Part shown: positions 17,684 to 26,050 of the stretch, in pieces
How positions within the stretch are numbered: the first letter of the stretch is position 1
Layout of the letters: each line of letters opens with the position of its first letter
Assembly: GCF_009600885.1 (NCBI RefSeq)
Contig: NZ_VCLA01000197.1
Span: 1,921-65,920, forward strand
Reading direction: 5' to 3'
From: Streptomyces jumonjinensis
GTDB taxonomy: Bacteria > Actinomycetota > Actinomycetes > Streptomycetales > Streptomycetaceae
Length of the DNA: 64,000 nt
The notes under the pieces: model-generated
Database searches by the model: none
Told to the model about the DNA's origin: nothing
Seen by the model: the letters and a program-made list of their open reading frames with translations, nothing else
Program-made: the position numbers and the translations under genes

Positions 17684-18052
17684 ATGGTCCTTCTCGGTCA
17701 GCAGCACCTCGCCGCCCATCGCGGCCCCTCCCGCCGCAGCCGTGCGCTCGTCCTCGCCGCGGGGCTCGCGGTCCTCTTATCGGGCGGCTGGCTGCTGGCC
17801 GACCGCTACGGCGACCGGCCGCCATGGGCCGAGGACGTGGCGTACGAGGCGGGCTTCCTCCACGGAAACCGGGTACGGCAGTACGACCCGACGGGGGAGG
17901 AGGCCGCGGAGCTCCTGGCCGGGGGGTGCGAGCGGCTGGCCGCGTCCGGGGACGCGGGGGTGAAGGCGGCGTACGACCCGGGGCGGTGGGCGACGGGCTG
18001 CCGGGACGGGGCGGCCGGGAAGCAGCCCGCCGAGCAGGGCCTGCTGGGGTAG
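17684..18052 (+). CDS. Small single-pass membrane protein with a TTA codon
   Basis: A hypothetical protein of 122 residues: short basic N-terminus, one TM helix about 21-40, then an extracellular-looking region with two cysteines and the segments AYEAGFLHGNRVR and DPGRWATGCRDGA. I recognise no family. Leu32 is encoded by TTA (17777-17779). In Streptomyces TTA is read only by the bldA tRNA, so the protein may appear only late in growth. The start at 17684 lacks a strong ribosome site, so the gene is likely but not certain. Confidence 0.6.
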   Translation: MVLLGQQHLAAHRGPSRRSRALVLAAGLAVLLSGGWLLADRYGDRPPWAEDVAYEAGFLHGNRVRQYDPTGEEAAELLAGGCERLAASGDAGVKAAYDPGRWATGCRDGAAGKQPAEQGLLG

Positions 18053-18067
18053 CCGGCGGGGGGCCGC

Positions 18068-18090
18068 GCGCCGGGGCATGGACCCGGCGC
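18068..18090. terminator. Bidirectional hairpin between convergent genes
   Basis: GCGCCGGG at 18068-18075 pairs with CCCGGCGC at 18083-18090 around a 7-base loop, midway between two genes that end at 18052 (+) and 18120 (-). Confidence 0.65.
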
Positions 18091-18119
18091 ACGGCCTCCC
18101 GAGGCAATACACCCAGGCG

Positions 18120-19913
18120 TCAGGCCCCCTCGTCCATGCCCGCCAGCACCAGCGCCAGCCTGCCCTCCCCGTCGTCCGTCACCCGCACCGGAACTCCCCA
18201 GTCCTGCTGGTGCACATGGCAGGCCGGATACGGGTTCGCCGGGTCGTCGTCGCAGGACGCCGCCATCGCCGAGACATGCAGCACCCCCTCCCCCACCGCC
18301 GCGTCGATCTCCAGCCCGCGCGAGAGGTCGCTGCCCGCGCCCGCCCCGTCGAGCAGCAGCTCCGGCGGGGTCGCCGACACCAGGAGCCGGGTGGACGGGC
18401 CGTACCGGGTGTCCAGCTTCTGCCCGGCCGGGGCCTGGAAGACCACATCGAGGCGGAGCCGCCCGGCGGCGATCTCGGTCGCGGCCCGCTGGGTGCGGTG
18501 CGCCACGGCCGCCACCCGTACCGCCTCCTCCGGCAGCCGCAGCCGGGTCAGCCGGTGCCGTGCCGACTCCACCACCACGATGTCCTCGCCCGCGAGCACC
18601 GCGTCCGAGGGCTCCCGCAGATCGGTGGCGAGCGTCGTCACCTCGCCGCTCGCCGGGTCGTAGCGGCGCAGGGCGTGGTTGTAGGTGTCGCTGACCGCCA
18701 CCGATCCGTCCGGCAGCGCGGTGACCCCGAGCGGATGCTGGAAGAGCGCCTGGCCCGCCGCCCCGTCCCGGTGCCCGAAGTCGAAGAGCCCGGTGCCCAC
18801 GGCGGTGCGCACCACCCCGTCCGTGCCGATCCAGCGCAGCGAGGAGGTCTCCGAGTCGGCGATCCACAGCCGGTCCCCGGCGGCGGCGAGCCCGGACGGC
18901 TGGGCGAACCACGCCTCGGCGGCCGGGCCGTCGACCAGCCCTTCGTTGGTGGTGCCCGCCGCCGCCCGGACGGTCTCCGTCTCGGGGTCGTAGGTCCACA
19001 GCTGATGGACCCCGGCCATGGCGATCCACAGCTTCCCCTCCCACCAGGCCACATCCCAGGGCGAGGAGAGATCGGTCGCCAGGGCGGGCCCCGATGTGGG
19101 CGATCCCTGCCACCACTGGCGGCCGGTGCCCGCGAGGGGCGTGACCCGCCCGGTCTCCGGGTCGTACCGCCGTACCGCGTGGTGGACGGTGTCGGCGACG
19201 GCCACCGTCCCGTCGGGCAGCGCCGCGAGCCCCTGGGGTTCGCTGAACTCTCCGTCGCCGCCGATCCGGCGGATCACGCTCTCGCCGTCCGGCGCCAGCT
19301 CGACCAGCTGATGCCGGGTGGTGTCGGAGACGAGGAAGTTCCCGGAGGGGAGGACGATGGCCTTCCCGGGGAAACGCAGACCGGTGGCGGCGGGCTCGGG
19401 CGGCACATAAGGCCCGTCCCCGCGCCGCAGCGTCCCCTTCTCCGCGTGCTCGCGCTCCAGCTCCCCGACCAGCCGGGCGATGGCGTGGGCATGGCCCTCG
19501 CCGGCGTGCTGGGCGACGACATACCCCTCGGGGTCGATGACCACCAGGGTGGGCCAGGCCCGTACGGCGTACTGCTTCCAGGTCGCGAGCTCGGGGTCGT
19601 CGAGCACGGGGTGGTGCACCCGGTAGCGCTCGACCGCGTCGACGACGGCCTGAGGGTCGGCCTCATGGACGAACTTCGGCGAGTGCACACCGATGATCAC
19701 CACGGTGTCGCGGTGCTTCTCCTCCAGCTCGCGCAGCTCGTCCAGGACATGCAGACAGTTCACGCAACAGAACGTCCAGAAGTCGAGAATGACGATACGG
19801 CCTCGGAGACCGGCCAGCGTGAGGTCCTCGCCACCGGTGTTGAGCCAGGCCCGTCCGCGCAGCTCGGGGGCGCGGACACGGGGGCGGCGGGGAGCAGGTG
19901 AGACGGCGTTCAT
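18120..19913 (-). CDS. Thioredoxin-like / NHL-repeat protein
   Basis: A 597-residue protein with an N-terminal thioredoxin-like domain (about 10-160), including a redox motif C50VNC53 in FWTFCCVNC and the segment RAWPTLVVIDPEG. About six NHL repeats follow (about 180-480), for example GLAALPDGTVAVADTVHHAV, forming a beta-propeller, then a C-terminal domain ending in cysteine-containing segments. There is no signal peptide, so it is probably cytoplasmic, unlike many thioredoxin-like extracytoplasmic proteins. I chose the ATG at 19913 (MNAVSPAPRR), because the longer frame is low-complexity. A role in thiol or redox signalling is inference. Confidence 0.9.
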   Translation of the reverse strand: MNAVSPAPRRPRVRAPELRGRAWLNTGGEDLTLAGLRGRIVILDFWTFCCVNCLHVLDELRELEEKHRDTVVIIGVHSPKFVHEADPQAVVDAVERYRVHHPVLDDPELATWKQYAVRAWPTLVVIDPEGYVVAQHAGEGHAHAIARLVGELEREHAEKGTLRRGDGPYVPPEPAATGLRFPGKAIVLPSGNFLVSDTTRHQLVELAPDGESVIRRIGGDGEFSEPQGLAALPDGTVAVADTVHHAVRRYDPETGRVTPLAGTGRQWWQGSPTSGPALATDLSSPWDVAWWEGKLWIAMAGVHQLWTYDPETETVRAAAGTTNEGLVDGPAAEAWFAQPSGLAAAGDRLWIADSETSSLRWIGTDGVVRTAVGTGLFDFGHRDGAAGQALFQHPLGVTALPDGSVAVSDTYNHALRRYDPASGEVTTLATDLREPSDAVLAGEDIVVVESARHRLTRLRLPEEAVRVAAVAHRTQRAATEIAAGRLRLDVVFQAPAGQKLDTRYGPSTRLLVSATPPELLLDGAGAGSDLSRGLEIDAAVGEGVLHVSAMAASCDDDPANPYPACHVHQQDWGVPVRVTDDGEGRLALVLAGMDEGA

Positions 19914-20133
19914 GGCTCCAGGGTGCCACCCCGCCATGAACGGACGATCACGGCCGTACGAAGGAACGCGCCGGGGCGCGGTGTGTCTCCTGGGGGCGGT
20001 GTGCGAGGGGGGGCGTACGGCCGCACCGGCGTACCACTGCCGACTCCGGCCGGTTTGCCCCGTTCCGTTCCGCTTCTGCCCTGTTCCGGGGGCGGAAGCC
20101 GCTCCCACCGGGGCGCATATACCGCCGGCGTCC

Positions 20134-20206
20134 TTGTGGGACAGGCTCCGGACGGGCCTACGATCGTCACATGAAAGGACTGCCGGGTCGCCGCCCGGCA
20201 GCGTAA
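20134..20206 (+). promoter_or_regulatory. Promoter with leaderless short ORF and hairpin
   Basis: TTGTGG (20134-20139) and TACGAT (20159-20164), spaced 19 bp, resemble a housekeeping promoter. The predicted start of transcription, about 7 bp beyond, falls on an ATG at 20171 that opens an 11-codon ORF, MKGLPGRRPAA, ending at 20206. A hairpin with an 8-bp stem (20180-20187 with 20194-20201) lies inside it. This may be a leader peptide or attenuator for the gene at 20305. The rest of the gap 19914-20304 shows no gene. Confidence 0.45.
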
Positions 20207-20304
20207 CTTAACTGCCGAGCCTCCCGTACCGCCCGCCGCTCCTCAACTCGCCGCCGATCAGCAGCCCGCCCAGCCCGCGTCCCGCAGAACCGCCGAGGGG
20301 TCCC

Positions 20305-21129
20305 GTGACCGTCCATCCCAGTCTCCAGAACTACGCCGACGCCTGGACCCACTCCATCGAGGCGATAGCCGAGTTGGTCCAGCCTCTCGTCGAGGGGGAG
20401 TGGAACCGGCCGACGCCGTGCCCCGCCTGGTCCGTGCGGGACGTCGTCTCCCATGTGATCGGCCTGGAGACCGAGATGCTCGGCGACCCCCGGCCCATCC
20501 ACACCCTGCCGCGCGATCTCTACCATGTGAAGAGCGACTTCGCCCGGTACATGGAGATGCAGGTCGATGTGCGGCGTCATCACACCGCTCCGGAGATGAC
20601 CTCCGAGCTGGAGTACACGATGATCCGGCGCGCTCGTCAGCTGCGTAACGAGAACCGCTCCCCGGACACCCTGGTCCGCGCGCCGCTGGGCGCCGAGCAG
20701 ACCCTGGAAGTCGCCATGCGGGTCCGCGCGTTCGACATCTGGGTGCATGAACAGGATCTGCGGACCGCGCTCGACAAGCCCGGCAATCTCGACTCCCCCG
20801 GGGCCCATATCGTCCGGGACACCCTGATCGAAGCGCTGCCGAAGATCGTCGCCAAGGACGCGGGCGCCCCGCCCGGTTCGGCCGTCGTGATCGATGTGCA
20901 CGGGCCGCTGGAGTTCCTCCGTACGGTACGGGTGAGCGCGGACGGGCGCGGTTCGGTCGACGGCTCACCCTCGCTGGGGCCCATCGTCTCCCTCTCCCTG
21001 GACTGGGAGACGTACTACCGGCTGGCCTGCGGGCGGGTGCGCCCGGCGGCCGTGGCGGACCGGATCAAGGTGGACGGGGACCAGGAGCTGGGCGCGGCGA
21101 TTCTGGGCTCGTTCGCGGTCACGCCCTGA
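20305..21129 (+). CDS. Maleylpyruvate isomerase-family mycothiol-dependent enzyme
   Basis: A 274-residue protein of the DinB-like fold used by mycothiol-dependent maleylpyruvate isomerase. The N-terminal four-helix domain shows LVEGEWNRPTPCPAWSVRDV and His50 of SHVIGLE. A second metal-ligand region is RAFDIWVHEQD, where Asp144 takes the place of the usual Glu and His148 is kept. A C-terminal SCP-like domain follows from about 180. Mycothiol is the actinobacterial thiol, so a mycothiol transferase or isomerase role fits, with unknown substrate. The GTG at 20305 follows CGAGGGG. The 3' end is reiterated downstream. Confidence 0.85.
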   Translation: MTVHPSLQNYADAWTHSIEAIAELVQPLVEGEWNRPTPCPAWSVRDVVSHVIGLETEMLGDPRPIHTLPRDLYHVKSDFARYMEMQVDVRRHHTAPEMTSELEYTMIRRARQLRNENRSPDTLVRAPLGAEQTLEVAMRVRAFDIWVHEQDLRTALDKPGNLDSPGAHIVRDTLIEALPKIVAKDAGAPPGSAVVIDVHGPLEFLRTVRVSADGRGSVDGSPSLGPIVSLSLDWETYYRLACGRVRPAAVADRIKVDGDQELGAAILGSFAVTP

Positions 21130-21170
21130 GGCGGGCGCTCCCTGAGGCGATCGCGCTCCCTGACCTGAGC
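21124..21170. repeat. Reiterated 3' end of the isomerase-like gene
   Basis: CCCTGAGGCG occurs at 21124-21133 (contains the stop codon 21127-21129) and 21140-21149, with a diverged third copy CCCTGACCTGAGCG from 21158. Periods are 16 and 18 bp, so TGA triplets appear in a second frame. Confidence 0.8.
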
Positions 21171-21232
21171 GCGGAGGAGCGCGGAAAAGCCGAGGAAGCC
21201 CCGGGGAGCCCGGGGAGGCGTCCCGGCGGGGG

Positions 21233-21310
21233 CCTCACGCCGGGAACACGGGCTGCCTCACACCGGGAACACGGACCCCGGGAGCGCGCTCCGTCTCACG
21301 CCGGGACGTG
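21233..21310. repeat. Reiterated 3' end of the MFS gene
   Basis: CCTCACGCCGGGAACACGG at 21233-21251 and the same with one change at 21256-21274 (period 23) repeat the MFS gene end at 21294-21310, which carries the stop codon at 21296-21298. This family differs from that of the convergent neighbour only 60 bp away. Confidence 0.85.
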
Positions 21311-22636
21311 CACCGCCTCCACCCGGCTCGCCACCAGCCTCTCCCGTTCCAGCCGCACCGCCCGCCCCCGTAGCCGCAGAATCTGCGCGCACCCCAGCGC
21401 CTCCAGCACGAACACGCACGAGAACGCGATCCGGTAGTTCCCGCCCGTCGCGTCCAGCAGCACGCCGATCACCAGCAGCGTCGTCATCGAGGCGGTGAAG
21501 CCGCCCATGTTGACGATCCCCGACGCCGTGCCCTGCCGCTCCGGCGGATTCGCCGGACGCGCGAAGTCGAAGCCGATCATCGACGAGGGTCCGCCCGCGC
21601 CCAGCACCGCGCAGAGCGTGATCAGCAGCCAGAGCGGCGCCCGGTCCCCGGGGTGGACCAGGACCGCCGCCCACACCACCGCCGTCGCCGAGACCGTGCC
21701 GAGCACCAGCGGAACCCGGGCGGCGTGATGGCGGGCGATGACCTGCCCGTACACCAGCCCCACCACCATGCTCACCAGCACCACCAGGGTGAGCAGCGAA
21801 CCCGCCGACTCCCGGGACAGCCCCTGCGCCTCGACGAGAAACGGCATCCCCCACAGCAGCAGAAACACCATCGAGGGGAACTGGCTGGTGAAGTGCGCCC
21901 ACATCCCCAGCCGGGTGCCCGGCTCCCGCCAGGAGAGCGCGATCTGTTCGCGTACGGAGGCCCCGCCCGGGCGGCGCGCGGGCGGGGGCGCGCTCCCCTC
22001 GGGGCGCTCGGGGTGGTTTCTGAGGAAGAGCAGCACCAGCGCCAGCACCACCGCTCCGGCCGCCGCGCTGCCCGCGAAGGTGGCGGTCCAGCCATAGCCG
22101 TCCAGCAGCCGGGCGATGAGGAGGGTGGAGACCAGATTGCCCGCCATCCCGAAGAGGGCGGCCACCTGGGCGATGAGCGGACCGCGCCGCGCCGGGAACC
22201 AGTGGCTGCCCAGCCGCAGCACGCTGATGAAGGTCATCGCGTCCCCGCAGCCGAGCAGGGCGCGGGCCGCGAGGGCCATTCCGTAGGAGGGGGAGAGGGC
22301 GAAGGCCAGCTGTCCGGCGGTGAACAGCACCGCCCCGACGGACAGCACCCGCTTGGTGCCGAAGCGGTCGACCATCAGGCCCACGGGTATCTGCATCCCC
22401 GCGTAGACCAGCAGCTGGAGTATGGAGAAGGCGGAGAGCGCGGAGGCGTTGACCGCGAAGCGGTCGGCGGCGTCGAGACCCGCGACCCCGAGCGAGGTGC
22501 GGAAGATGATGGCGACGAAGTAGACGGCGACGCCGATGCCCCACATCGCGACCGCTCGCCTGCCGCCGGGAGGACTCCCCCCGGCGCCGGCGGCGGCAGC
22601 GGGGGCGCCGGGTATCTCCGGGCCGGGGCCGCTCAC
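21296..22636 (-). CDS. Major facilitator superfamily transporter
   Basis: A 446-residue membrane transporter with about 12 helices. The MFS motif between helices 2 and 3 is visible as GLMVDRFGTKRV and the central loop is arginine-rich (about residues 205-235). A short glycine/alanine-rich N-terminus precedes the first helix. The substrate cannot be told. The GTG at 22636 overlaps the stop of the upstream GntR regulator gene as GTGA, so the two form an operon and the regulator probably controls the transporter. The 3' end is tandemly reiterated. Confidence 0.9.
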   Translation of the reverse strand: MSGPGPEIPGAPAAAAGAGGSPPGGRRAVAMWGIGVAVYFVAIIFRTSLGVAGLDAADRFAVNASALSAFSILQLLVYAGMQIPVGLMVDRFGTKRVLSVGAVLFTAGQLAFALSPSYGMALAARALLGCGDAMTFISVLRLGSHWFPARRGPLIAQVAALFGMAGNLVSTLLIARLLDGYGWTATFAGSAAAGAVVLALVLLFLRNHPERPEGSAPPPARRPGGASVREQIALSWREPGTRLGMWAHFTSQFPSMVFLLLWGMPFLVEAQGLSRESAGSLLTLVVLVSMVVGLVYGQVIARHHAARVPLVLGTVSATAVVWAAVLVHPGDRAPLWLLITLCAVLGAGGPSSMIGFDFARPANPPERQGTASGIVNMGGFTASMTTLLVIGVLLDATGGNYRIAFSCVFVLEALGCAQILRLRGRAVRLERERLVASRVEAVHVPA

Positions 22637-23274
22637 CGGACCCCGCCCCGCGCCAGGGTGCTGAACCAGCCGATGTGCCGGTGGACCAGGGCCGCCGCCC
22701 GGTCCGCGTCCCCGTCCCGCAGGGCGTCGAGGATCTCGCCGTGCTCCACCACGTTCTTGGCGATCCGGTCCGGGTGCGCGTGCATGACGGCGACGCCCAT
22801 CCGCAGCTGCCGGTCCCGGAGCTGTCCGTAGAGCCGGGTGAGGATCTCATTCCCGCCATTGCGGACGATCTCTGCGTGGAAGAGCCGGTCGGTGACCGCG
22901 ACGGCCGCCAGATCCCCGGCGTCGCCCTGTCTCTTCTGCTGTTCGAGCAGCTCTTCGAGCCGGGCGAGCAGCCGGGGGGAGGCGGGCACGGCCTTACGGG
23001 CGGCGTGCTCCTCCACCAGCAGCCGGGTCTCCACGACGTCGGCGATCTCCTGGGCGGAGACGGCGAGCACCATCGCGCCCTTCTTGGGGTAGAGCTTGAT
23101 CAGCCCCTCGACCTCCAGTTTGAGCAGCGCTTCGCGTACGGGGGTACGGGAGACCCCGACCGCGTCGGCGAGTTCGCCCTCGGTCAGCAGGGTGCCGCCC
23201 TCATAGCGGCGATCCAGTACGGCCTGCTTGACATGGGCGTAGACACGTTCGGCTGCGGGAGCGGCAACAGGCAT
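22633..23274 (-). CDS. GntR-family (FadR/VanR-type) transcriptional regulator
   Basis: A 213-residue regulator. An N-terminal winged helix (about 5-75) contains LTEGELADAVGVSRTPVREA, the GntR signature. An all-helical FCD ligand-binding domain follows, with histidines near ETRLLVEEHAARK, LFHAEIV and VVEHGEILDAL that normally hold a metal. Such proteins respond to carboxylic acids. I chose the ATG at 23274 (MPVAAPAAERVY); a longer frame to 23304 exists. It is translationally coupled to the MFS transporter and diverges from the carboxypeptidase gene. A weak dyad lies at about 23283-23301 before the start. Confidence 0.92.
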   Translation of the reverse strand: MPVAAPAAERVYAHVKQAVLDRRYEGGTLLTEGELADAVGVSRTPVREALLKLEVEGLIKLYPKKGAMVLAVSAQEIADVVETRLLVEEHAARKAVPASPRLLARLEELLEQQKRQGDAGDLAAVAVTDRLFHAEIVRNGGNEILTRLYGQLRDRQLRMGVAVMHAHPDRIAKNVVEHGEILDALRDGDADRAAALVHRHIGWFSTLARGGVR

Positions 23275-23503
23275 GCACACAGCATAGATACAAGTTGGGT
23301 ACATCCATAGGGCCCCCGGTCCATCACGCGGTACGGGCGGACCGGTTGAGGATTTCCGGTCAGATCCGCGTCACCCTGACTCATCTTCTGGGGTCGGCAG
23401 CGCATCTTTCGGGTTCGATCGCTCGTCCTCATCCCCGGGGGGCCTATGCTCAGCCGTACCCCCCGGACACTGACGGCGCACCCGCCAACTACGGAGCATT
23501 TCC

Positions 23504-24442
23504 TTGATACTCAACAACACGCGCGGTCGCAGAGTCGCCACTGTTGTCCTCGCGAGCGGACTGCTGCTCACCGTCTCGCCGCTCTCCGCGCCTGTCCAGG
23601 CCGCGGCCAAGCCCAAGCCGTCCATCAGCGGCGCGGGCGGCTATCTGATGGATCTCGACACGGGCAAGGTGCTCTACTCCAAGGGCAACGGCACCCGCCG
23701 TGAGATGGCCAGCACCACCAAGATCGCCACCGCGCTCACGGTGCTCACCCTCAAGGGCGTCGATCTCGACCGCAAGGTGACGATCAAGCAGGAGTACCGC
23801 GACTACATCGTCCGCGAGAAGGGCAGCACCGCGGATCTGAAGACCGGTGACAGGGTCACCGTCCGCCAGCTGCTCCACGGGCTGATGCTGCGCTCCGGCT
23901 GCGATGCCGCGTATGCCCTGGCCGACGCCCTCGGCAAGGGCTCGACCAGGTCCGAGCGGACCAAGTCGTTCATCGGGATGATGAACAAGAAGGTCGCCTC
24001 GCTGGGGCTGAAGGACACCAAGTTCGACTCCTTCGACGGCATTTCGCCGGGCGGCAAGACCTACACCACCCCGAGCGATCTGACCAAGCTCACCCAGCAC
24101 GCCTTCAAGAACAAGATATTCCGGGCGGTGGTGAAGAAGAAGTTCTACACCGGCAAGGCCCCCGCCGCCAACGGCGGCACCCGCACCTACAGCTGGGAGA
24201 ACAGCAACACGCTGCTGGGCTCCTACCGGGGCACGGTCGGCGTCAAGACCGGTACGGGCTCCAAGGCCGGACCCTGTCTGGTCTTCGCGGCCACCCGGGG
24301 CTCCAAGACCTATGTCGGCGTGATCCTCAACGGCAAGGACCGCTTCAATGACGCCGCCAAGCTGATGGACTACGGCTTCGGCTCCAATGACGCCAAGTCC
24401 CTGAAGCTGCGCACGCTGCGGCCGGAGACCTCGCCGAACTGA
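23504..24442 (+). CDS. D-alanyl-D-alanine carboxypeptidase (PBP5-like)
   Basis: A secreted penicillin-binding protein of 312 residues that removes the terminal D-Ala of peptidoglycan pentapeptides. A signal peptide covers about 1-34. The active-site motifs are S70TTK73, S130GC132 and K247TG249. The second is normally SxN, and the Cys here is an unusual variant that I believe also occurs in other actinobacteria. The usual C-terminal PBP5 domain is missing, as in short forms. The start appears to be TTG at 23504 with GGAG upstream. It is a single gene, ending in a three-fold reiterated stop region and a strong terminator. Confidence 0.92.
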   Translation: MILNNTRGRRVATVVLASGLLLTVSPLSAPVQAAAKPKPSISGAGGYLMDLDTGKVLYSKGNGTRREMASTTKIATALTVLTLKGVDLDRKVTIKQEYRDYIVREKGSTADLKTGDRVTVRQLLHGLMLRSGCDAAYALADALGKGSTRSERTKSFIGMMNKKVASLGLKDTKFDSFDGISPGGKTYTTPSDLTKLTQHAFKNKIFRAVVKKKFYTGKAPAANGGTRTYSWENSNTLLGSYRGTVGVKTGTGSKAGPCLVFAATRGSKTYVGVILNGKDRFNDAAKLMDYGFGSNDAKSLKLRTLRPETSPN

Positions 24443-24486
24443 GGCGTCGTACGAACTGAGACGTCGTACGAGCTGAGACGTCGTGC
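24436..24486. repeat. 17-bp tandem array over the carboxypeptidase stop codon
   Basis: Three contiguous 17-bp units at 24436-24452, 24453-24469 and 24470-24486, consensus GAACTGAGACGTCGTAC. The first contains the stop codon (24440-24442). Period 17 places TGA in all three reading frames (24440, 24457, 24474). Confidence 0.92.
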
Positions 24487-24492
24487 GACCCG

Positions 24493-24537
24493 ACGGCCGG
24501 GGCCCGTGACAGGGAGAGTGTCACGGGCCCCGGCCGT
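24493..24537 (+). terminator. Strong terminator of the carboxypeptidase gene
   Basis: A perfect 19-bp stem (24493-24511 with 24519-24537) around a 7-base loop. It lies between two convergent genes and probably also stops bkd operon transcripts. Confidence 0.92.
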
Positions 24538-24542
24538 TTCGT

Positions 24543-24600
24543 GTGCGGGCGGCTGCGTGCGGGCGGCCGTCGGCGTGCGGGCGGCTGCGTGCGGGCGGCT
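24543..24600. repeat. GTGCGGGCGGCT repeats beyond the bkdC stop
   Basis: Four copies of a 12-14-bp unit (GTGCGGGCGGCTGC and variants) end 2 bp before the bkdC stop codon. The stop itself is not in the unit. Confidence 0.75.
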
Positions 24601-24602
24601 CA

Positions 24603-26039
24603 TCAGGTCCAGGTGATGAGCTTCCTGGGGTTCTCCAGTACGGCGGCGGTGTCCGCGAGCAGCCGGGAGCCCAGCTCTCCGTCGACGAGCCGGTGGTCGA
24701 AGGACAGTCCGAGGGTGGTGACCTGACGCGGCTTCACCTTGCCCTTGTGGACCCAGGGCCGGGGCTTGATGGAGCCGACGGCGAGGATCACCGACTCCCC
24801 CGGGTTGAGGATCGGGGTTCCGGTGTCGACGCCGAAGACGCCCACATTGGTGATGGTCGCCGTGCCGCCCTGCATCGCCGCCGGGGTCGTCTTCCCCTCC
24901 CGGGCCGTGGCCACCAGCTCGCCCAGCGCCCCGGCCAGCTCGGGCAGGGTCATCGCGTGGGCGTCCTTGACGTTCGGCACGATCAGACCGCGCGGGGTGG
25001 CGGCGGCGATGCCCAGATTGACGTAGTGCTTCTGGACGATCTCCTGCAGCTCCTCGTCCCAGGAGGCGTTGGCGCCGGGATTGCGCCGGATCGCGACCAG
25101 GAACGCCCGGGCGATCAGCAGCAGCGGATTGACCCGCAGCCCGGCCAGGTCCCGGTCGGACTTGAGCTCCTCGACGAGCTTCATGGTCCGGGTCACGTCG
25201 ACGGTGACGAACTCCGTGACATGGGGGGCGGTGAAGGCGCTGCCGACCATGGCCGCGGCCGTCGCCTTCCGCACCCCCTTGACCGGGATACGGGTCTCGC
25301 GCGCCGTCGTCCCGGCCGCGAGGGGCTCGGGCGCCACCGGTGCGGCGACGGCCGGCGCGACCGGCGCGGGCGCGACCGCGGCGTGGACGTCCTCGCGGGT
25401 GATGACGCCGTCGCGGCCGGTCGCCGTGACCGAGGCCAGATCGACGCCGAGGTCCTTCGCCAGCTTGCGTACGGGGGGCTTGGCCAGCGGCCGGGCGGCG
25501 GTGACGGTCCCAGTCCCATGGCCGTTCAGCTCCGACTGGAGCGCGGCGCTCGCCTGGGCGGCGGCCTGTCCGGGGAGCTGGGCGGGGGGCAGCGGCGGGC
25601 GGACCGGGGCAGCCGGGGCCTGGGCCGGTGCCGTCTGCGCGGTTTGCGCGGTCTTGCGGGGGCGGCGCTTGGTGGACGCCTCGGAGACCCCATAGCCGAC
25701 CAGCACCGGCTGACGACCCTTCGGGGCCGCGTCGGACGCGCCCTCGGCGGCCTCGGCGGCGGGCTCCTCAGCGGCCTTCCCGGCCCCCGAACCCGCACCC
25801 GTGCCTGTGTCGACGGCGATGATCGACACGCCTACGTCGACCGTCGTCCCCTCCGGGAAGCGGAGCTCCGCCACCACCCCGTCATACGGAATCGGCAGTT
25901 CGACGGCCGCCTTCGCCGTCTCGACCTCGCACACCACCTGCCCGTCGGTGACCGTGTCACCGGGCTGTACGTACCACTTGAGGATCTCGGCCTCGGTCAG
26001 CCCCTCGCCCACATCGGGCATCTTGAACTCGCGGATCAC
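24603..26039 (-). CDS. bkdC: Branched-chain keto acid dehydrogenase E2 (dihydrolipoyl acyltransferase), operon 1
   Basis: E2 core of a keto acid dehydrogenase complex, 478 residues. A lipoyl domain (about 1-80) has the modified Lys43 in VETAKAAVE. An Ala/Pro-rich linker follows, then a subunit-binding domain around VRKLAKDLGVDLASV, and an acyltransferase domain whose catalytic motif is SFDHRLVDGELG. The GTG at 26039 has GAGGAG upstream. It is the last gene of bkdABC. In Streptomyces such complexes supply isobutyryl- and methylbutyryl-CoA starters for fatty acids and polyketides. A pyruvate dehydrogenase E2 cannot be excluded from sequence alone, but the paired E1 genes favour branched-chain substrates. 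Confidence 0.92.
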   Translation of the reverse strand: MIREFKMPDVGEGLTEAEILKWYVQPGDTVTDGQVVCEVETAKAAVELPIPYDGVVAELRFPEGTTVDVGVSIIAVDTGTGAGSGAGKAAEEPAAEAAEGASDAAPKGRQPVLVGYGVSEASTKRRPRKTAQTAQTAPAQAPAAPVRPPLPPAQLPGQAAAQASAALQSELNGHGTGTVTAARPLAKPPVRKLAKDLGVDLASVTATGRDGVITREDVHAAVAPAPVAPAVAAPVAPEPLAAGTTARETRIPVKGVRKATAAAMVGSAFTAPHVTEFVTVDVTRTMKLVEELKSDRDLAGLRVNPLLLIARAFLVAIRRNPGANASWDEELQEIVQKHYVNLGIAAATPRGLIVPNVKDAHAMTLPELAGALGELVATAREGKTTPAAMQGGTATITNVGVFGVDTGTPILNPGESVILAVGSIKPRPWVHKGKVKPRQVTTLGLSFDHRLVDGELGSRLLADTAAVLENPRKLITWT

Positions 26040-26050
26040 AGCGCTTCTCC

